This document shows, piece after piece, positions 37,841 through 46,888 of a DNA stretch of 64,000 nt. Positions within the stretch are counted from its first letter, which is position 1, and the number at the start of each line of letters is the position of its first letter. This DNA comes from an uncultured Psychromonas sp. (GTDB lineage Bacteria > Pseudomonadota > Gammaproteobacteria > Enterobacterales > Psychromonadaceae), in assembly GCF_947489755.1 (NCBI RefSeq), contig NZ_CANLFB010000004.1:120818-184817 (forward strand), in the 5' to 3' direction. Position numbers and translations under genes: made by a program. The notes under the pieces are model-generated. The model worked only from the letters and a program-made list of their open reading frames with translations. It searched no databases and had not been told where the DNA came from.

Positions 37841-38862
37841 AAACAATTAATTTATTTTCCAAAAACATCAACTTTATTCTAAAAAGTTTATCTATTATCA
37901 CTTTATGTAGTTTTTCTACAAGTAGTTTTGCAAACACCGAGCGTGACATTTCATTTACTAAATATGTAGACGATCTTAAAAAAGAAGCAATCGAGTCAGG
38001 TATTGATGAAAATACAGTCAATAATGCTTTTAAAGAAGTTAAGTTTTTACAACGTAGTGTTTCTTCAGATAAGCAACAACCTGAATTTAAAATGACATTA
38101 GATACTTATATTCCTAGAGCTGTACCTGATTGGAAAATTAAACAAGCAAGAGCCGCTTACAAAAAGCATTATCACTTGCTACAAAAAATCGGTAAAGAAT
38201 ACGGAGTACAACCGCGCTTTATTGTTGCTTTATGGGGTATCGAAACTAACTTTGGTCGTTTAACAGGACGTCACTATGTTATTTCATCTTTAACAACGAT
38301 GGCTTATGAAGGTCGTCGTGAAACGTTATTCAAAAAACAATTATTTGCAGCACTGACTATCCTAGAACAAGGCCATATTACCCAAGATAAATTTATTGGT
38401 TCATGGGCTGGTGCAATGGGACAAGTACAATTTATGCCAACGTCATACTTAAATTATGCCGTTGACTACGATGGTGATGGTAAAAAAGATATCTGGAATA
38501 CGCCTGGTGACGTTTTTGCATCAGCGGCCAACTACCTTAAAACCGAAGGTTGGGACGATAGCCATATATGGGGACGTCAGGTTAGATTACCTGATAATTT
38601 CGATATTGAACTAGCAGGTATTAAACAGCAAAAATCATTAGTAGAGTGGCAAGCTTTAGGCGTTCGTCGATATGAAGGGCAAGACTTACCTAACGTAGAA
38701 TTACAAGCTTCTATTGTTATTCCCGATGACAGAAATGGGCGGGTTTATCTTGTCTATAATAATTATAAAGTATTGATGCATTGGAACCGTTCTTATTATT
38801 TTGCGACAGCAGTAACTTACTTATCTGAACGCATTGCATCACCGACAATTGTAGTTAAGTAA
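37837..38862 (+). CDS. Lytic murein transglycosylase, MltB family
   Basis: 341 residues with a signal peptide cut near SSFA (about 32). The catalytic Glu is in VALWGIETNFGRLTG; SWAGAMGQVQFMPTSYLNYAVD and YDGDGKKDIWNTPGDVFAS are MltB-family blocks. No lipobox Cys, so it is probably a soluble periplasmic form. It cleaves glycan to 1,6-anhydroMurNAc products. Confidence 0.92.
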   Translation: MKTINLFSKNINFILKSLSIITLCSFSTSSFANTERDISFTKYVDDLKKEAIESGIDENTVNNAFKEVKFLQRSVSSDKQQPEFKMTLDTYIPRAVPDWKIKQARAAYKKHYHLLQKIGKEYGVQPRFIVALWGIETNFGRLTGRHYVISSLTTMAYEGRRETLFKKQLFAALTILEQGHITQDKFIGSWAGAMGQVQFMPTSYLNYAVDYDGDGKKDIWNTPGDVFASAANYLKTEGWDDSHIWGRQVRLPDNFDIELAGIKQQKSLVEWQALGVRRYEGQDLPNVELQASIVIPDDRNGRVYLVYNNYKVLMHWNRSYYFATAVTYLSERIASPTIVVK

Positions 38863-38906
38863 TAGTTATAAAGTAATCGTAGTTAAGTAAGAGAAAAGAG
38901 TAATAA

Positions 38907-39347
38907 ATGAATAATTTCTGGGAAACTAAAACACTATCACAAATGTCTCAAAATGAATGGGAATCACTTTGTGATGGTTGTGGTAAATGCTGTCTTAATA
39001 AAATAATTGATGATGAAACAGAAGAATTACATTTTACCAATGTAGCTTGTCATCTTTTGCATACAAAAACTTGTCGATGTAAAAAGTATGAAAATCGATT
39101 AAAAATAGTGCCTGACTGCGTCAAAATATCATTGGATGATGTTGAACAATTTCATTGGTTGCCAGCAAGTTGTGCTTATAAACGATTAATTGAAGAAAAA
39201 CCATTACCTGAATGGCACCCTTTAATAACAGGCAGCCAGTCAGCTATGCATAAAGGAGGTCATTCAATTAGAGGTAAGATTGTTTCAGAAACGCAAGTTG
39301 ACCCAGATAATTTAGAAGATTACATTGCTATTTGGCCTGCTGAATAA
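38907..39347 (+). CDS. ycgN: YcgN cysteine-cluster protein
   Basis: 146 residues. DGCGKCCLNKI near residue 23, ACHLLHTKTCRCKKYENR and PDCVKI give the Cys cluster of UPF0260/YcgN, likely a metal site. Function unknown. It lies downstream of the ycgL-transglycosylase pair. Confidence 0.93.
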   Translation: MNNFWETKTLSQMSQNEWESLCDGCGKCCLNKIIDDETEELHFTNVACHLLHTKTCRCKKYENRLKIVPDCVKISLDDVEQFHWLPASCAYKRLIEEKPLPEWHPLITGSQSAMHKGGHSIRGKIVSETQVDPDNLEDYIAIWPAE

Positions 39348-39372
39348 AGACTTAATATAATACGAGGTTGTT

Positions 39373-39723
39373 ATGACAGATATTACTTTTTACCACAATC
39401 CACGTTGCTCTAAAAGCCGTGAGACATTAGCGCTAGTCGATAATGATAAAAATACCGTTGATATAATAAAGTACTTAGAAACCCCACCGTCAGTGGACAC
39501 AATTAAAACACTTATTTCACAATTAGGTTTTGACTCTGCACGACAACTAATGCGCACAAAAGAAACGTTATATAAAGAACTAAGTCTTGCTTCAGAGCAT
39601 GATGAGTCGGCTTTAGTAACCATTTTACAAGCAAACCCGAAACTCATTGAACGTCCGATTGTAGTGGCAAATGGAAAAGCGGCTATTGGCCGCCCGCCTG
39701 AATCAGTACTCGCGATACTTTAG
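39373..39723 (+). CDS. arsC: Arsenate reductase, glutaredoxin type (YfgD-like)
   Basis: 116 residues. HNPRCSKSRETLALVD holds the catalytic Cys (about 12), LMRTKETLYKEL and IERPIVVANGKAAIGRPPE complete the ArsC/Spx fold. Without arsR or arsB nearby it is the housekeeping YfgD type rather than an arsenic operon. Next to a DUF2069 gene and hda, as in enterics. Confidence 0.9.
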   Translation: MTDITFYHNPRCSKSRETLALVDNDKNTVDIIKYLETPPSVDTIKTLISQLGFDSARQLMRTKETLYKELSLASEHDESALVTILQANPKLIERPIVVANGKAAIGRPPESVLAIL

Positions 39724-39769
39724 TGTAAACTTCGTTTTTTATTAATAGCATTAACGATAAAGGGATTAA

Positions 39770-40147
39770 ATGAACACCTTACATTTTCAACGTATTGCAC
39801 AATGTGGATATTTTGGCTTATTAATATTGGTTCCTTTATGGCACCTTTATTTATCACCGCCTCCTTTGGGTATTAGTCCTGTATTAATAACGCTAATCTG
39901 GTTAATACCATTGCTATGCCCATTAAAAGGGATTGTTCAAGGTAATCCTTATACCTATGCATGGAGTGGTTTTATATCACTTATTTACATCATGCACGGC
40001 AGTGTCATTATCATGGGCAACGATCAGGAACTTTGGTTAGCGATTATTGAATTTATATTAGCGAGTTTATTTTTAGCGGGTAACATTTACTTTGCGAAAT
40101 ACCGAGGGATAGAGCTTGGGTTAAGTATTCGTAAAAAAAAGAAATAA
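39770..40147 (+). CDS. DUF2069 membrane protein
   Basis: 125 residues with four hydrophobic helices and a Lys-rich C-terminus (SIRKKKK), so the end is cytosolic. The YAWSGFISLIYIMHG segment fits DUF2069. Function unknown; the position between arsC and hda is conserved. Confidence 0.85.
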   Translation: MNTLHFQRIAQCGYFGLLILVPLWHLYLSPPPLGISPVLITLIWLIPLLCPLKGIVQGNPYTYAWSGFISLIYIMHGSVIIMGNDQELWLAIIEFILASLFLAGNIYFAKYRGIELGLSIRKKKK

Positions 40148-40171
40148 TCAATTAAAGCGCCTCTAAAAACA

Positions 40172-40201
40172 AAAAAGCCATTTCAGAGTAAGTGGCTTTT
40201 T
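40172..40201. terminator. Bidirectional terminator, DUF2069 / hda
   Basis: AAAAAGCCA and TGGCTTTTT pair perfectly around a 12-nt loop, with A- and T-runs on both sides. It lies between two convergent genes and can serve both. Confidence 0.85.
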
Positions 40202-40240
40202 ATTGGATTTTATTTGAGGCCTTAGGCTAACTGTTTTGAG

Positions 40241-40969
40241 TTATAAACGTAAGACTTCCTTAACGAAGGGAATTGTGAGTTTTCGCTTCGCCTCTAATGA
40301 TGCATTATCAAGTTGATCTAATGTATTAAGCAGCATGCACATTTCACGAGAAAGACGATTTAACAGAAAACGTCCAACATCAATCGGTAAACGCATGCCC
40401 TTTAATTGAGCACGTAATTGTAAAGCACCTAATTTTTCTTCATCATTAAGCGGTTGTAAATGATGGCAAGCCCCCCACTCTAAACGCGAAACTAAATCAA
40501 CTAACTCAATTCCTATTTTTTTAGGTAAGTCACTAGCAGAAATAACTAAATTGGCACCAGGCACTCGGTTATCTTTATTATCTAACCAGCGATTATAAAA
40601 ATCAAACAGGGCTTTTTCCCATTTTTTATCACCCGCAATAGCATCGACATTATCAATACAAACAAGCGTAATATTTTCCATGTTCTCGAAAATATCTAAG
40701 GTCATGCTGCGGTAATGATGCAAAGGAATATAAGCAACCGTTTCGCCTATTTCATCGACTTCGGAACATAATGCATGTAGTAGATGAGAGCGACCACTGC
40801 CGGACTCTCCCCACATATATAATATGGGTTCGCCGATACCTACTACGTTATTTTTAAGTAACGTTAATAGTTCTGCATTTTGACCTGGATAAAAGCTAGC
40901 AAACGTTTCATCGTCTGGAAACTTTAAAGCAAGTAAAGGGTATTGAAATCTTAATTCATCTTGAGGCAT
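40241..40969 (-). CDS. hda: DnaA inactivator Hda
   Basis: 242 residues from ATG 40969; a TTG seven codons earlier overlaps the upstream gene and is less likely. The start MPQDELRFQYPLLALKFPDD contains the clamp-binding region (QYPLLAL, a loose form of QLxLPL). AAA+ motifs follow: FYPGQNAELL, GESGSGRSHLLHAL (Walker A) and ICIDNVDAIAG-like Walker B. With the loaded beta clamp it stimulates ATP hydrolysis by DnaA and prevents re-initiation. Confidence 0.92.
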   Translation of the reverse strand: MPQDELRFQYPLLALKFPDDETFASFYPGQNAELLTLLKNNVVGIGEPILYMWGESGSGRSHLLHALCSEVDEIGETVAYIPLHHYRSMTLDIFENMENITLVCIDNVDAIAGDKKWEKALFDFYNRWLDNKDNRVPGANLVISASDLPKKIGIELVDLVSRLEWGACHHLQPLNDEEKLGALQLRAQLKGMRLPIDVGRFLLNRLSREMCMLLNTLDQLDNASLEAKRKLTIPFVKEVLRL

Positions 40970-40977
40970 TAAATACT

Positions 40978-42027
40978 CTATGGTTGCCAATTATAGTAAA
41001 AAGGAGCGGTCGATATTAAATCTTTTTGCAATTTTGGTTGTGCGTTCAATGCATTTTCCAAACTTGCTAAGCTACCTTTTAATGTCACTAATACTTCTAA
41101 TCTTTTATCATCTAAACTAACAACTTCAAAACTCTCTACAGAATTTAAGTTATTAAGAATATCGTTAATACTCATTAACTTTTCAAGAGAGTTAATATTA
41201 TTAATATGTAATAACTGAGCACTTCTCTTACCATTATTTTCTAAAATGGCAAATTGCTTAGCATAGTAATCAGCGATTTCACCTAGCATGGTAGACATCA
41301 CACCTGCTTTATCGCCATTACTTATTTGTTTAATCAACACCTGATTTTTTTTACTTTGCGCATTATACTTTACTAGTTCCCATTTTAACTGCCATTGCTG
41401 CGCGTTGATACTCGTTAAATTGGCTAACACAAAATATTCTGCATCATAACGTTTAGAGGCTTCAGCAACAGTTTGATAAAAACGTCCACTGACATCAGCA
41501 ACTGATACCGTTAAGAGATCATCCAAATCAACAAGCGGAAATTTCCCTGTGATCCCACGTTCTATTTGCGACTTATTCAAGCCCCATGATATTGCACCAT
41601 CTTGGCTACTATCAATCATGTTTTCAGATGCTAATTGTCTGTCTTCATTCACTAACCAAATTAATGGACTAGGTCGTGTTTCGCCCCAAATAGGCTGTTG
41701 CATAGCAATAAGTGCATTATTGATTGCACCTTTCTCAAAAAGTGCAGAATAAAAACGTTTATCGTCAATATCTTGGTAACCAAATTGAGCCAGCATATCC
41801 GGTATGCTTTTAGCCAACGTTTTACTGCCATCTAAATTAACAATATCTACATTACCCGAGACTTTAATTAAAACTTGTTCAAGCGCTGCTTCTCTTAATT
41901 TAGTTTCATTGCTGTCTTCTGCAGGTACTAACCCTTGATAAGGACTGATCTGCGGCAAAGCAATGCTGTGTAGCGAGAAAAACAGACTTATTACAGCAAA
42001 AAAACGAACTAAATGATGACTTTTCAT
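40978..42027 (-). CDS. DUF2066 periplasmic protein
   Basis: 349 residues with a signal peptide (about 1-24, ending SIALP). The mature start EALEQVLIKVSGN and the RPSPLIWLV segment are DUF2066 signatures. No enzymatic motif. It lies 8 nt before hda, its usual partner in gammaproteobacteria, and the two are likely co-transcribed. Confidence 0.85.
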   Translation of the reverse strand: MKSHHLVRFFAVISLFFSLHSIALPQISPYQGLVPAEDSNETKLREAALEQVLIKVSGNVDIVNLDGSKTLAKSIPDMLAQFGYQDIDDKRFYSALFEKGAINNALIAMQQPIWGETRPSPLIWLVNEDRQLASENMIDSSQDGAISWGLNKSQIERGITGKFPLVDLDDLLTVSVADVSGRFYQTVAEASKRYDAEYFVLANLTSINAQQWQLKWELVKYNAQSKKNQVLIKQISNGDKAGVMSTMLGEIADYYAKQFAILENNGKRSAQLLHINNINSLEKLMSINDILNNLNSVESFEVVSLDDKRLEVLVTLKGSLASLENALNAQPKLQKDLISTAPFYYNWQP

Positions 42028-42203
42028 TTATTTACACAACCATTAAATTAATCAATATGAGGGAGATCATAAGCAGATCCTATACTAATGCAAGTTTCAG
42101 GTAATAAATATCTTAAAAGGCCTGACTATTATATGTATTTTAATCACTTAGCACGAGTATTACGAAAATATTCAGCAAAATAGACAATTCTTTTCAGAAA
42201 TAA

Positions 42204-42232
42204 TTCGACCCTAGTCCTATAAATGCTAAAAT
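42204..42232 (+). promoter_or_regulatory. Likely purMN promoter (extended -10)
   Basis: TTCGAC (42204-42209), 17 bp, TAAAAT (42227-42232) with an upstream TG (TGCTAAAAT), an extended -10 that can make up for the poor -35. It is about 70 bp before purM. No PurR box was recognised. Confidence 0.45.
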
Positions 42233-42303
42233 GCGGGCAATTTTAATCTTCTAAACTTTTTAAAGCGATATTCGCTTTTAACTTCTATTTGTGGGGAATG
42301 CAA

Positions 42304-43344
42304 GTGAGCAACCAAAAAACCTCTTTAAGCTATAAAGACGCTGGTGTTGATATTGACGCAGGTACAGCATTAGTTGAACGTATTAAAGGTGTAGCAAAAC
42401 GCACTAAACGTCCTGAAGTAATGGGCGGACTTGGTGGTTTTGGCGCTTTATGTCAACTACCAACAGGTTATAAAGAGCCATTATTAGTTGCAGGTACTGA
42501 TGGTGTAGGCACAAAATTACGTTTAGCAATTGACCTTAAAAAGCATGACACGGTTGGTATTGATCTTGTTGCTATGTGTGTGAACGACTTAATCGTTCAA
42601 GGTGCAGAGCCACTATTTTTCTTAGACTATTACGCAACAGGTAAATTAGATGTTGATGTAGCAGCAGACGTTGTAACGGGCATTGGTGAAGGTTGTTTAC
42701 AATCAAACTGTTCATTAATCGGTGGCGAAACTGCTGAAATGCCAGGCATGTATGAAGGTGAAGATTACGATATCGCTGGTTTCTGTGTTGGTGTTGTAGA
42801 AAAAGAAGGTGTTATTGACGGTACTAAAGTAGCGGCAGGCGATGCACTAATTGCAGTTGGCTCAAGTGGTCCTCACTCAAACGGTTACTCACTAGTACGT
42901 AAAATTTTAGAAGTATCAAAAGCAGATACTAGTGCACCATTCGGTGACTCAACATTAGGCGATACTTTATTAACGCCAACTAAAATCTACGTTAAGTCTA
43001 CTTTAGAGTTAATCAAAAACTGTCCAGTACATGCTATTTCACATATTACTGGCGGCGGTTTCTGGGAAAATATTCCTCGTGTATTACCCGCTGGCAGTAA
43101 AGCAGTTGTTGATGGTAAGAGCTGGGAATGGCCTGCTATTTTCAACTGGTTACAAGAAAATGGTAACGTTGAAACAGAAGAAATGTACCGTACATTTAAC
43201 TGTGGTGTTGGCCTGATGATTGTTGTTCCTGCTGCTGAAAAAGAAAAAGCAGTTGAGATCTTAAATGCACAAGGCGAAAACGCTTGGGTATTAGGTCATA
43301 TCGAAGACGCAGCTGAAGGTGAATCTCAAGTAGAGATCAAATAA
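42304..43344 (+). CDS. purM: Phosphoribosylformylglycinamidine cyclo-ligase
   Basis: 346 residues from GTG 42304, which has GGGG at 42292-42295 at the right distance; ATG 42298 is too close to that site. [15 protein letters not shown] matches E. coli PurM from residue 4. [14 protein letters not shown] (ATP loop) and [11 protein letters not shown] are family blocks. It closes the imidazole ring to AIR in purine synthesis. purN follows after 4 nt. Confidence 0.95.
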   Translation: MSNQKTSLSYKDAGVDIDAGTALVERIKGVAKRTKRPEVMGGLGGFGALCQLPTGYKEPLLVAGTDGVGTKLRLAIDLKKHDTVGIDLVAMCVNDLIVQGAEPLFFLDYYATGKLDVDVAADVVTGIGEGCLQSNCSLIGGETAEMPGMYEGEDYDIAGFCVGVVEKEGVIDGTKVAAGDALIAVGSSGPHSNGYSLVRKILEVSKADTSAPFGDSTLGDTLLTPTKIYVKSTLELIKNCPVHAISHITGGGFWENIPRVLPAGSKAVVDGKSWEWPAIFNWLQENGNVETEEMYRTFNCGVGLMIVVPAAEKEKAVEILNAQGENAWVLGHIEDAAEGESQVEIK

Positions 43345-43348
43345 TACA

Positions 43349-44002
43349 ATGGCGACTAAAAAGGTAGTTGTACTTATTTCAGGAAGCGGCAGTAACCTGC
43401 AAGCATTAATGGATAAGTTACATAAACAGCAAATAAATGATCAACAAGTCGAAATTGTTGCTGTGATCAGCAATAAAGCAGACGCGTTTGGATTACAACG
43501 TGCTAGTGAAGCAAATATCCCTGCTATCTTAGTTGAAAGTAAAGGTGTCGGATCGCGTGAGCAATACGATGTTTTATTAGCAGCTGAATTAGATAAGTTA
43601 CAACCGGATCTTATTTTATTAGCAGGGTTTATGCGTATTTTAACTTCTGATTTTGTTAATCAATATCAAGGTAAAATGCTTAATATTCACCCATCTTTGC
43701 TACCAAAATATCCAGGCGTTAATACACATCAACGTGCTATTGATGCTGGTGATAAAGAGCATGGTGCAACCGTCCATTTTGTTACACCAGAGCTTGATAG
43801 TGGTCCAACAGTATTACAAGCTAAAGTGCCTATTTTCTCTGAAGATAGTGCGCAAGACTTAGCAGAACGAGTATTAACGCAAGAGCATCAAATATATGCC
43901 CTCGCTGCCTCTTGGTTTGTGGGTGGTCGTTTGAATATGCAAGGTCAGTATGCCTATTTAGATGATAAGCAATTAGATGAGTTTGGTTACGCAGCTGATT
44001 AA
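43349..44002 (+). CDS. purN: GAR formyltransferase
   Basis: 217 residues. LISGSGSNLQALMDKL (phosphate loop), LAGFMRIL, the active-site NIHPSLLPKYPG (Asn, His) and GATVHFVTPELDSGP (Asp) identify PurN. It transfers formyl from 10-formyl-THF. It forms the usual purMN operon. Confidence 0.96.
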   Translation: MATKKVVVLISGSGSNLQALMDKLHKQQINDQQVEIVAVISNKADAFGLQRASEANIPAILVESKGVGSREQYDVLLAAELDKLQPDLILLAGFMRILTSDFVNQYQGKMLNIHPSLLPKYPGVNTHQRAIDAGDKEHGATVHFVTPELDSGPTVLQAKVPIFSEDSAQDLAERVLTQEHQIYALAASWFVGGRLNMQGQYAYLDDKQLDEFGYAAD

Positions 44003-44050
44003 TTAGCAAGTACTTATCAGGTTTATTAAACTGTAATGAGTGTAATTTCA

Positions 44051-44078
44051 AAAAAACCGAAGCTTGCTTCGGTTTTTT
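44051..44078. terminator. Bidirectional terminator, purN / lrgB
   Basis: AAAAAACCGAAGC and GCTTCGGTTTTTT, a perfect 13-bp palindrome, lies between convergent purN and lrgB. Confidence 0.9.
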
Positions 44079-44117
44079 ATTGTCTATTGTTAACTATAAA
44101 TCTGGCTTTAAGTAATC

Positions 44118-44798
44118 TTAAGCAATGAGCCACTGATACAGTATAGGCATAATCAACGCTGATAATATTGCGCATACAATCAAAGCAATAGAAGAAAAAG
44201 CCCCAGCCTCTTCATTATCTTCTAAAATTTTAGCCGTACCTAAAGCATGTGACGCACAACCAATTGCAACGCCAATCGCTTGTTGATCCTTTACTTTACA
44301 CAAGGTTAAAAAAGGCAAACCAATACTCGCCCCGATAATTCCAGCGAAGATAACCATAGCAGCAGTCAAAGACACAATACCGTTTAACTTCGAACTAATT
44401 TCCATCGCAATAGGCGTAGTCACCGATTGTCCAGCAAAAGAAGCAGCCGTAATTAAATCTGCACCTAACAAGGGCATAATGTAAAAGGCACAGAAGAAAG
44501 CAACAAAAACAGCTAATAAACAACTGATAAGAATGAATTTCAAACGTGATCTAATAACTTTTAGTTGTAAATAAAGTGGCACGGCTAACGCAACAATAGC
44601 GGGTTCTAAAAAGGCGGTTATGATGGAAGTCCCTTGCTGATAATCAACAAAAGGAATATCAAAGATGAGTAACGTTAAGATTAAAACAAAGATGGTTAAC
44701 AAAACAGGGTTTAATAACCCACTTGGTTTTAAGCGATATAACTTTTTTGCCAAATAAAATAACAATAAAGTAAATGGCGCTGCAATATAAACAAACAT
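44118..44798 (-). CDS. lrgB: LrgB/YohK family membrane protein
   Basis: 226 residues from ATG 44798, which overlaps the lrgA stop by 1 nt (TAATG) with GGAAAGG upstream; a longer frame reaching into lrgA is not real. About seven helices; FAGQSVTTPIAMEIS and GCASHALGTAKIL are LrgB/CidB signatures. With LrgA it is thought to form a membrane export or holin-like system that affects murein hydrolase release or small-molecule export. Confidence 0.9.
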   Translation of the reverse strand: MFVYIAAPFTLLLFYLAKKLYRLKPSGLLNPVLLTIFVLILTLLIFDIPFVDYQQGTSIITAFLEPAIVALAVPLYLQLKVIRSRLKFILISCLLAVFVAFFCAFYIMPLLGADLITAASFAGQSVTTPIAMEISSKLNGIVSLTAAMVIFAGIIGASIGLPFLTLCKVKDQQAIGVAIGCASHALGTAKILEDNEEAGAFSSIALIVCAILSALIMPILYQWLIA

Positions 44799-45340
44799 TA
44801 CCTTTCCTCTCTGCTTAACCATTGATAACAATGGCCGACCATGAATAACGTAAATAATGTAGTAAAGAACAAAGAGAATATAATCACTAGCCAATGTGTC
44901 GCAATTAATTCAAAATAGTTAACTAAGCCAACACCAATAGGTATAAATAATAACGCTAAATATTTTAAGAATAAATTACCAGTAAATTCAATCCAGCTTA
45001 ATTTAATAATACCAAGAGAAAGCGCTACAAATAGCATCAACATCCCCAGTATAGAAGCCGGAAAAGTAACTTCAAAATAGCTAACAATCATTTTAGCGAT
45101 AGATAAGAACATCATAATAATGAGTAAACCTAATACGAGTTGTAAAGTGTTTTTTACTAATGTCGCTAGTTGCTGCCTTTTGGTAAACGCGATGCTATCT
45201 GTATTACTTTCATTCTCTGTATTGCTCGCATAATCTTCATTTTTAACTTCTGGCTTACCCTCATCATTTTTTATGTTGACACTTTTATGATTAGCTGTTT
45301 TTTGCTCTTGTTTCTTAGGTATTTTCGAAGGCTGTTTCAT
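44798..45340 (-). CDS. lrgA: LrgA/CidA family protein with long N-terminus
   Basis: 180 residues; the family usually has about 120-140. The last 125 residues are the LrgA domain with four helices (FPASILGMLMLFVALSLG is the signature). The first 57 residues are hydrophilic, rich in Lys, Glu and Asn (KKQEQKTANHKSV), probably cytosolic and disordered. The ATG at 45340 is the only good early start; an ATG close to the first helix is lacking, so the extension is likely real. Confidence 0.85.
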   Translation of the reverse strand: MKQPSKIPKKQEQKTANHKSVNIKNDEGKPEVKNEDYASNTENESNTDSIAFTKRQQLATLVKNTLQLVLGLLIIMMFLSIAKMIVSYFEVTFPASILGMLMLFVALSLGIIKLSWIEFTGNLFLKYLALLFIPIGVGLVNYFELIATHWLVIIFSLFFTTLFTLFMVGHCYQWLSREER

Positions 45341-45426
45341 GATATCAATTCAACTCGATTAAGTGAGCTGTTATTATAGCAAGTTACGCCCTCAGTGTTA
45401 AAAGCTATTATAACTAAGTGACTATT

Positions 45427-46320
45427 ATGAGTTTATCTTTACAACAATTTACGACCGAAAGTCGCAATCAAACCAGTGCAAATATTGATACTGTCTCAAC
45501 ATTAGACATGCTGACTATTATTAATAATGAAGATAAAAAAGTAGCGTTAGCCGTGCAAAAGATCCTCCCCAATATTGCTCAAGCCGTTGATGCAATTCAA
45601 CAAGCGTTCACTAAAGGTGGTCGTTTGCTCTATTGTGGAGCGGGGACTTCTGGTCGATTAGGTATATTAGATGCCAGTGAGTGCCCTCCTACTTTTGGCA
45701 GCTCAGCCGAGCAAGTGATTGGTTTAATTGCAGGTGGTAAACCTGCTATTTTAAAAGCCGTTGAAAACGCCGAAGATAATATTCAAGCAGGCCAGCAAGA
45801 TTTGCAGAATATACAATTAACTAATAAGGACATTATTGTCGGCATTGCAGCGAGCGGACGAACGCCTTATGTCATAGGTGCGATGCAATATGCAAAAGCT
45901 CAAGGCTGTACAGTTATCAGCCTTTGTTGTAACAACGAGAGTGAAATGGCTCATATTGCAGATATAAAATTAGACGTGATTGTTGGTCCTGAAGTCGTCA
46001 CGGGATCCTCAAGAATGAAAGCAGGCACTGCGCAAAAAATGGTACTGAACATGCTTACTACTGGCTCTATGATAAAAAATGGTAAAGTATTTGGTAACCT
46101 AATGGTTGATGTGCAGGCAACGAATGCCAAGCTAATAGAGCGCCAAAAGAAAATAATAATGGAAGCAACAGACTGTTCACGAGAAATTGCAGAAGTGGCA
46201 TTAAAAGAGTCAAGTAATCATTGTAAAACAGCAATCGTAATGGTGCTAACGGGCTTAGATGTTAACCAAGCTAAAAACAGTTTAAAACAACATCAAGGCT
46301 TTATAAGACAATGCATTTAA
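45427..46320 (+). CDS. murQ: N-acetylmuramic acid 6-phosphate etherase
   Basis: 297 residues from ATG 45427 (MSLSLQQFTTESRN); a GTG three codons earlier is an alternative. SIS domain: LLYCGAGTSGRLGILDASECPPTFG region with the catalytic Glu, and VTGSSRMKAGTAQKMVLNML. It cleaves the lactyl ether of MurNAc-6-P in murein recycling. No murP or murR nearby. Divergent from lrgAB. Confidence 0.94.
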   Translation: MSLSLQQFTTESRNQTSANIDTVSTLDMLTIINNEDKKVALAVQKILPNIAQAVDAIQQAFTKGGRLLYCGAGTSGRLGILDASECPPTFGSSAEQVIGLIAGGKPAILKAVENAEDNIQAGQQDLQNIQLTNKDIIVGIAASGRTPYVIGAMQYAKAQGCTVISLCCNNESEMAHIADIKLDVIVGPEVVTGSSRMKAGTAQKMVLNMLTTGSMIKNGKVFGNLMVDVQATNAKLIERQKKIIMEATDCSREIAEVALKESSNHCKTAIVMVLTGLDVNQAKNSLKQHQGFIRQCI

Positions 46321-46385
46321 CAACAATATTATTTGCCACTCGATTTAGTGACATTTAGTAATAATAATCCTTTACCTAATCTTAT

Positions 46386-46785
46386 TCTCCCTCTCTGTCT
46401 TCGTGGGTAGTATGATTTTGTATTTTAAAAAGTTTAAAAATCCCCCTGTGTCAGACTAGTTGTCGCCCCTTAGTCTTCACTTAATAATAAAGACAGGAAG
46501 CGGCTATGCTGCACAAAGAACACGAAGGAATACAAGTAAAAAACAAGGCTATTAAACAATAAACACGTTTTATCTACCCCTCTTTGTCCTTCGTGATTAA
46601 TGTGGTTTTATATTTTAGAAAATTTTAAAAATAATAAATGACCACGAAGCCGCTACGCTGCACGAAGAACACGAAGGAAGACAAGTAAAACAACAAGACT
46701 ATTAAACAATAAATGCTTTTTATCTAACCTTCTTTACCCTTCGAAGTTTCGTGATTGATCCGGTTTGTTATTGTAAAGGGGTTTT
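46386..46785. repeat. Degenerate tandem repeats with CTTCGTG/CACGAAG arms
   Basis: Two and a half imperfect units of about 150-190 bp. Each carries CTTCGTG (46399, 46589, and a diverged form near 46746), then TTTTATATTTTAGAAAATTT-like sequence, then CTGCACRAAGAACACGAAGG (about 46509 and 46658) and a CTATTAAACAATAAA segment (about 46549 and 46699). CTTCGTG and CACGAAG are complementary, so each unit can fold back. The first unit has about 40 extra bp. Confidence 0.75.
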
Positions 46786-46832
46786 CAAAATAGTAAGTAA
46801 CTACTACCCCCCGTTAATATATAAAAGGCAAA

Positions 46833-46862
46833 AAAAACCGCTCAGATTAGTGAACGGTTTTT
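46833..46862 (-). terminator. Terminator after galU
   Basis: AAAAACCG..TCA and TGA..CGGTTTTT pair with one internal mismatch, 27 bp after the galU stop; T-run on the minus strand. Confidence 0.75.
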
Positions 46863-46888
46863 CAATAAATAAGCGATTTAGTTAATGC

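Larger units (their letters stand above)
46321..46888. other. Intergenic murQ-galU, repeat-filled
   Basis: 568 bp with no gene. The middle 400 bp is a block of degenerate tandem repeats (separate entry), and the right end holds the galU terminator. No clear murQ terminator. Confidence 0.6.

Noticed and set aside
46386..46785. CRISPR array
   Set aside because: Units are long, few and degenerate without spacers of constant length, and no cas genes are present.
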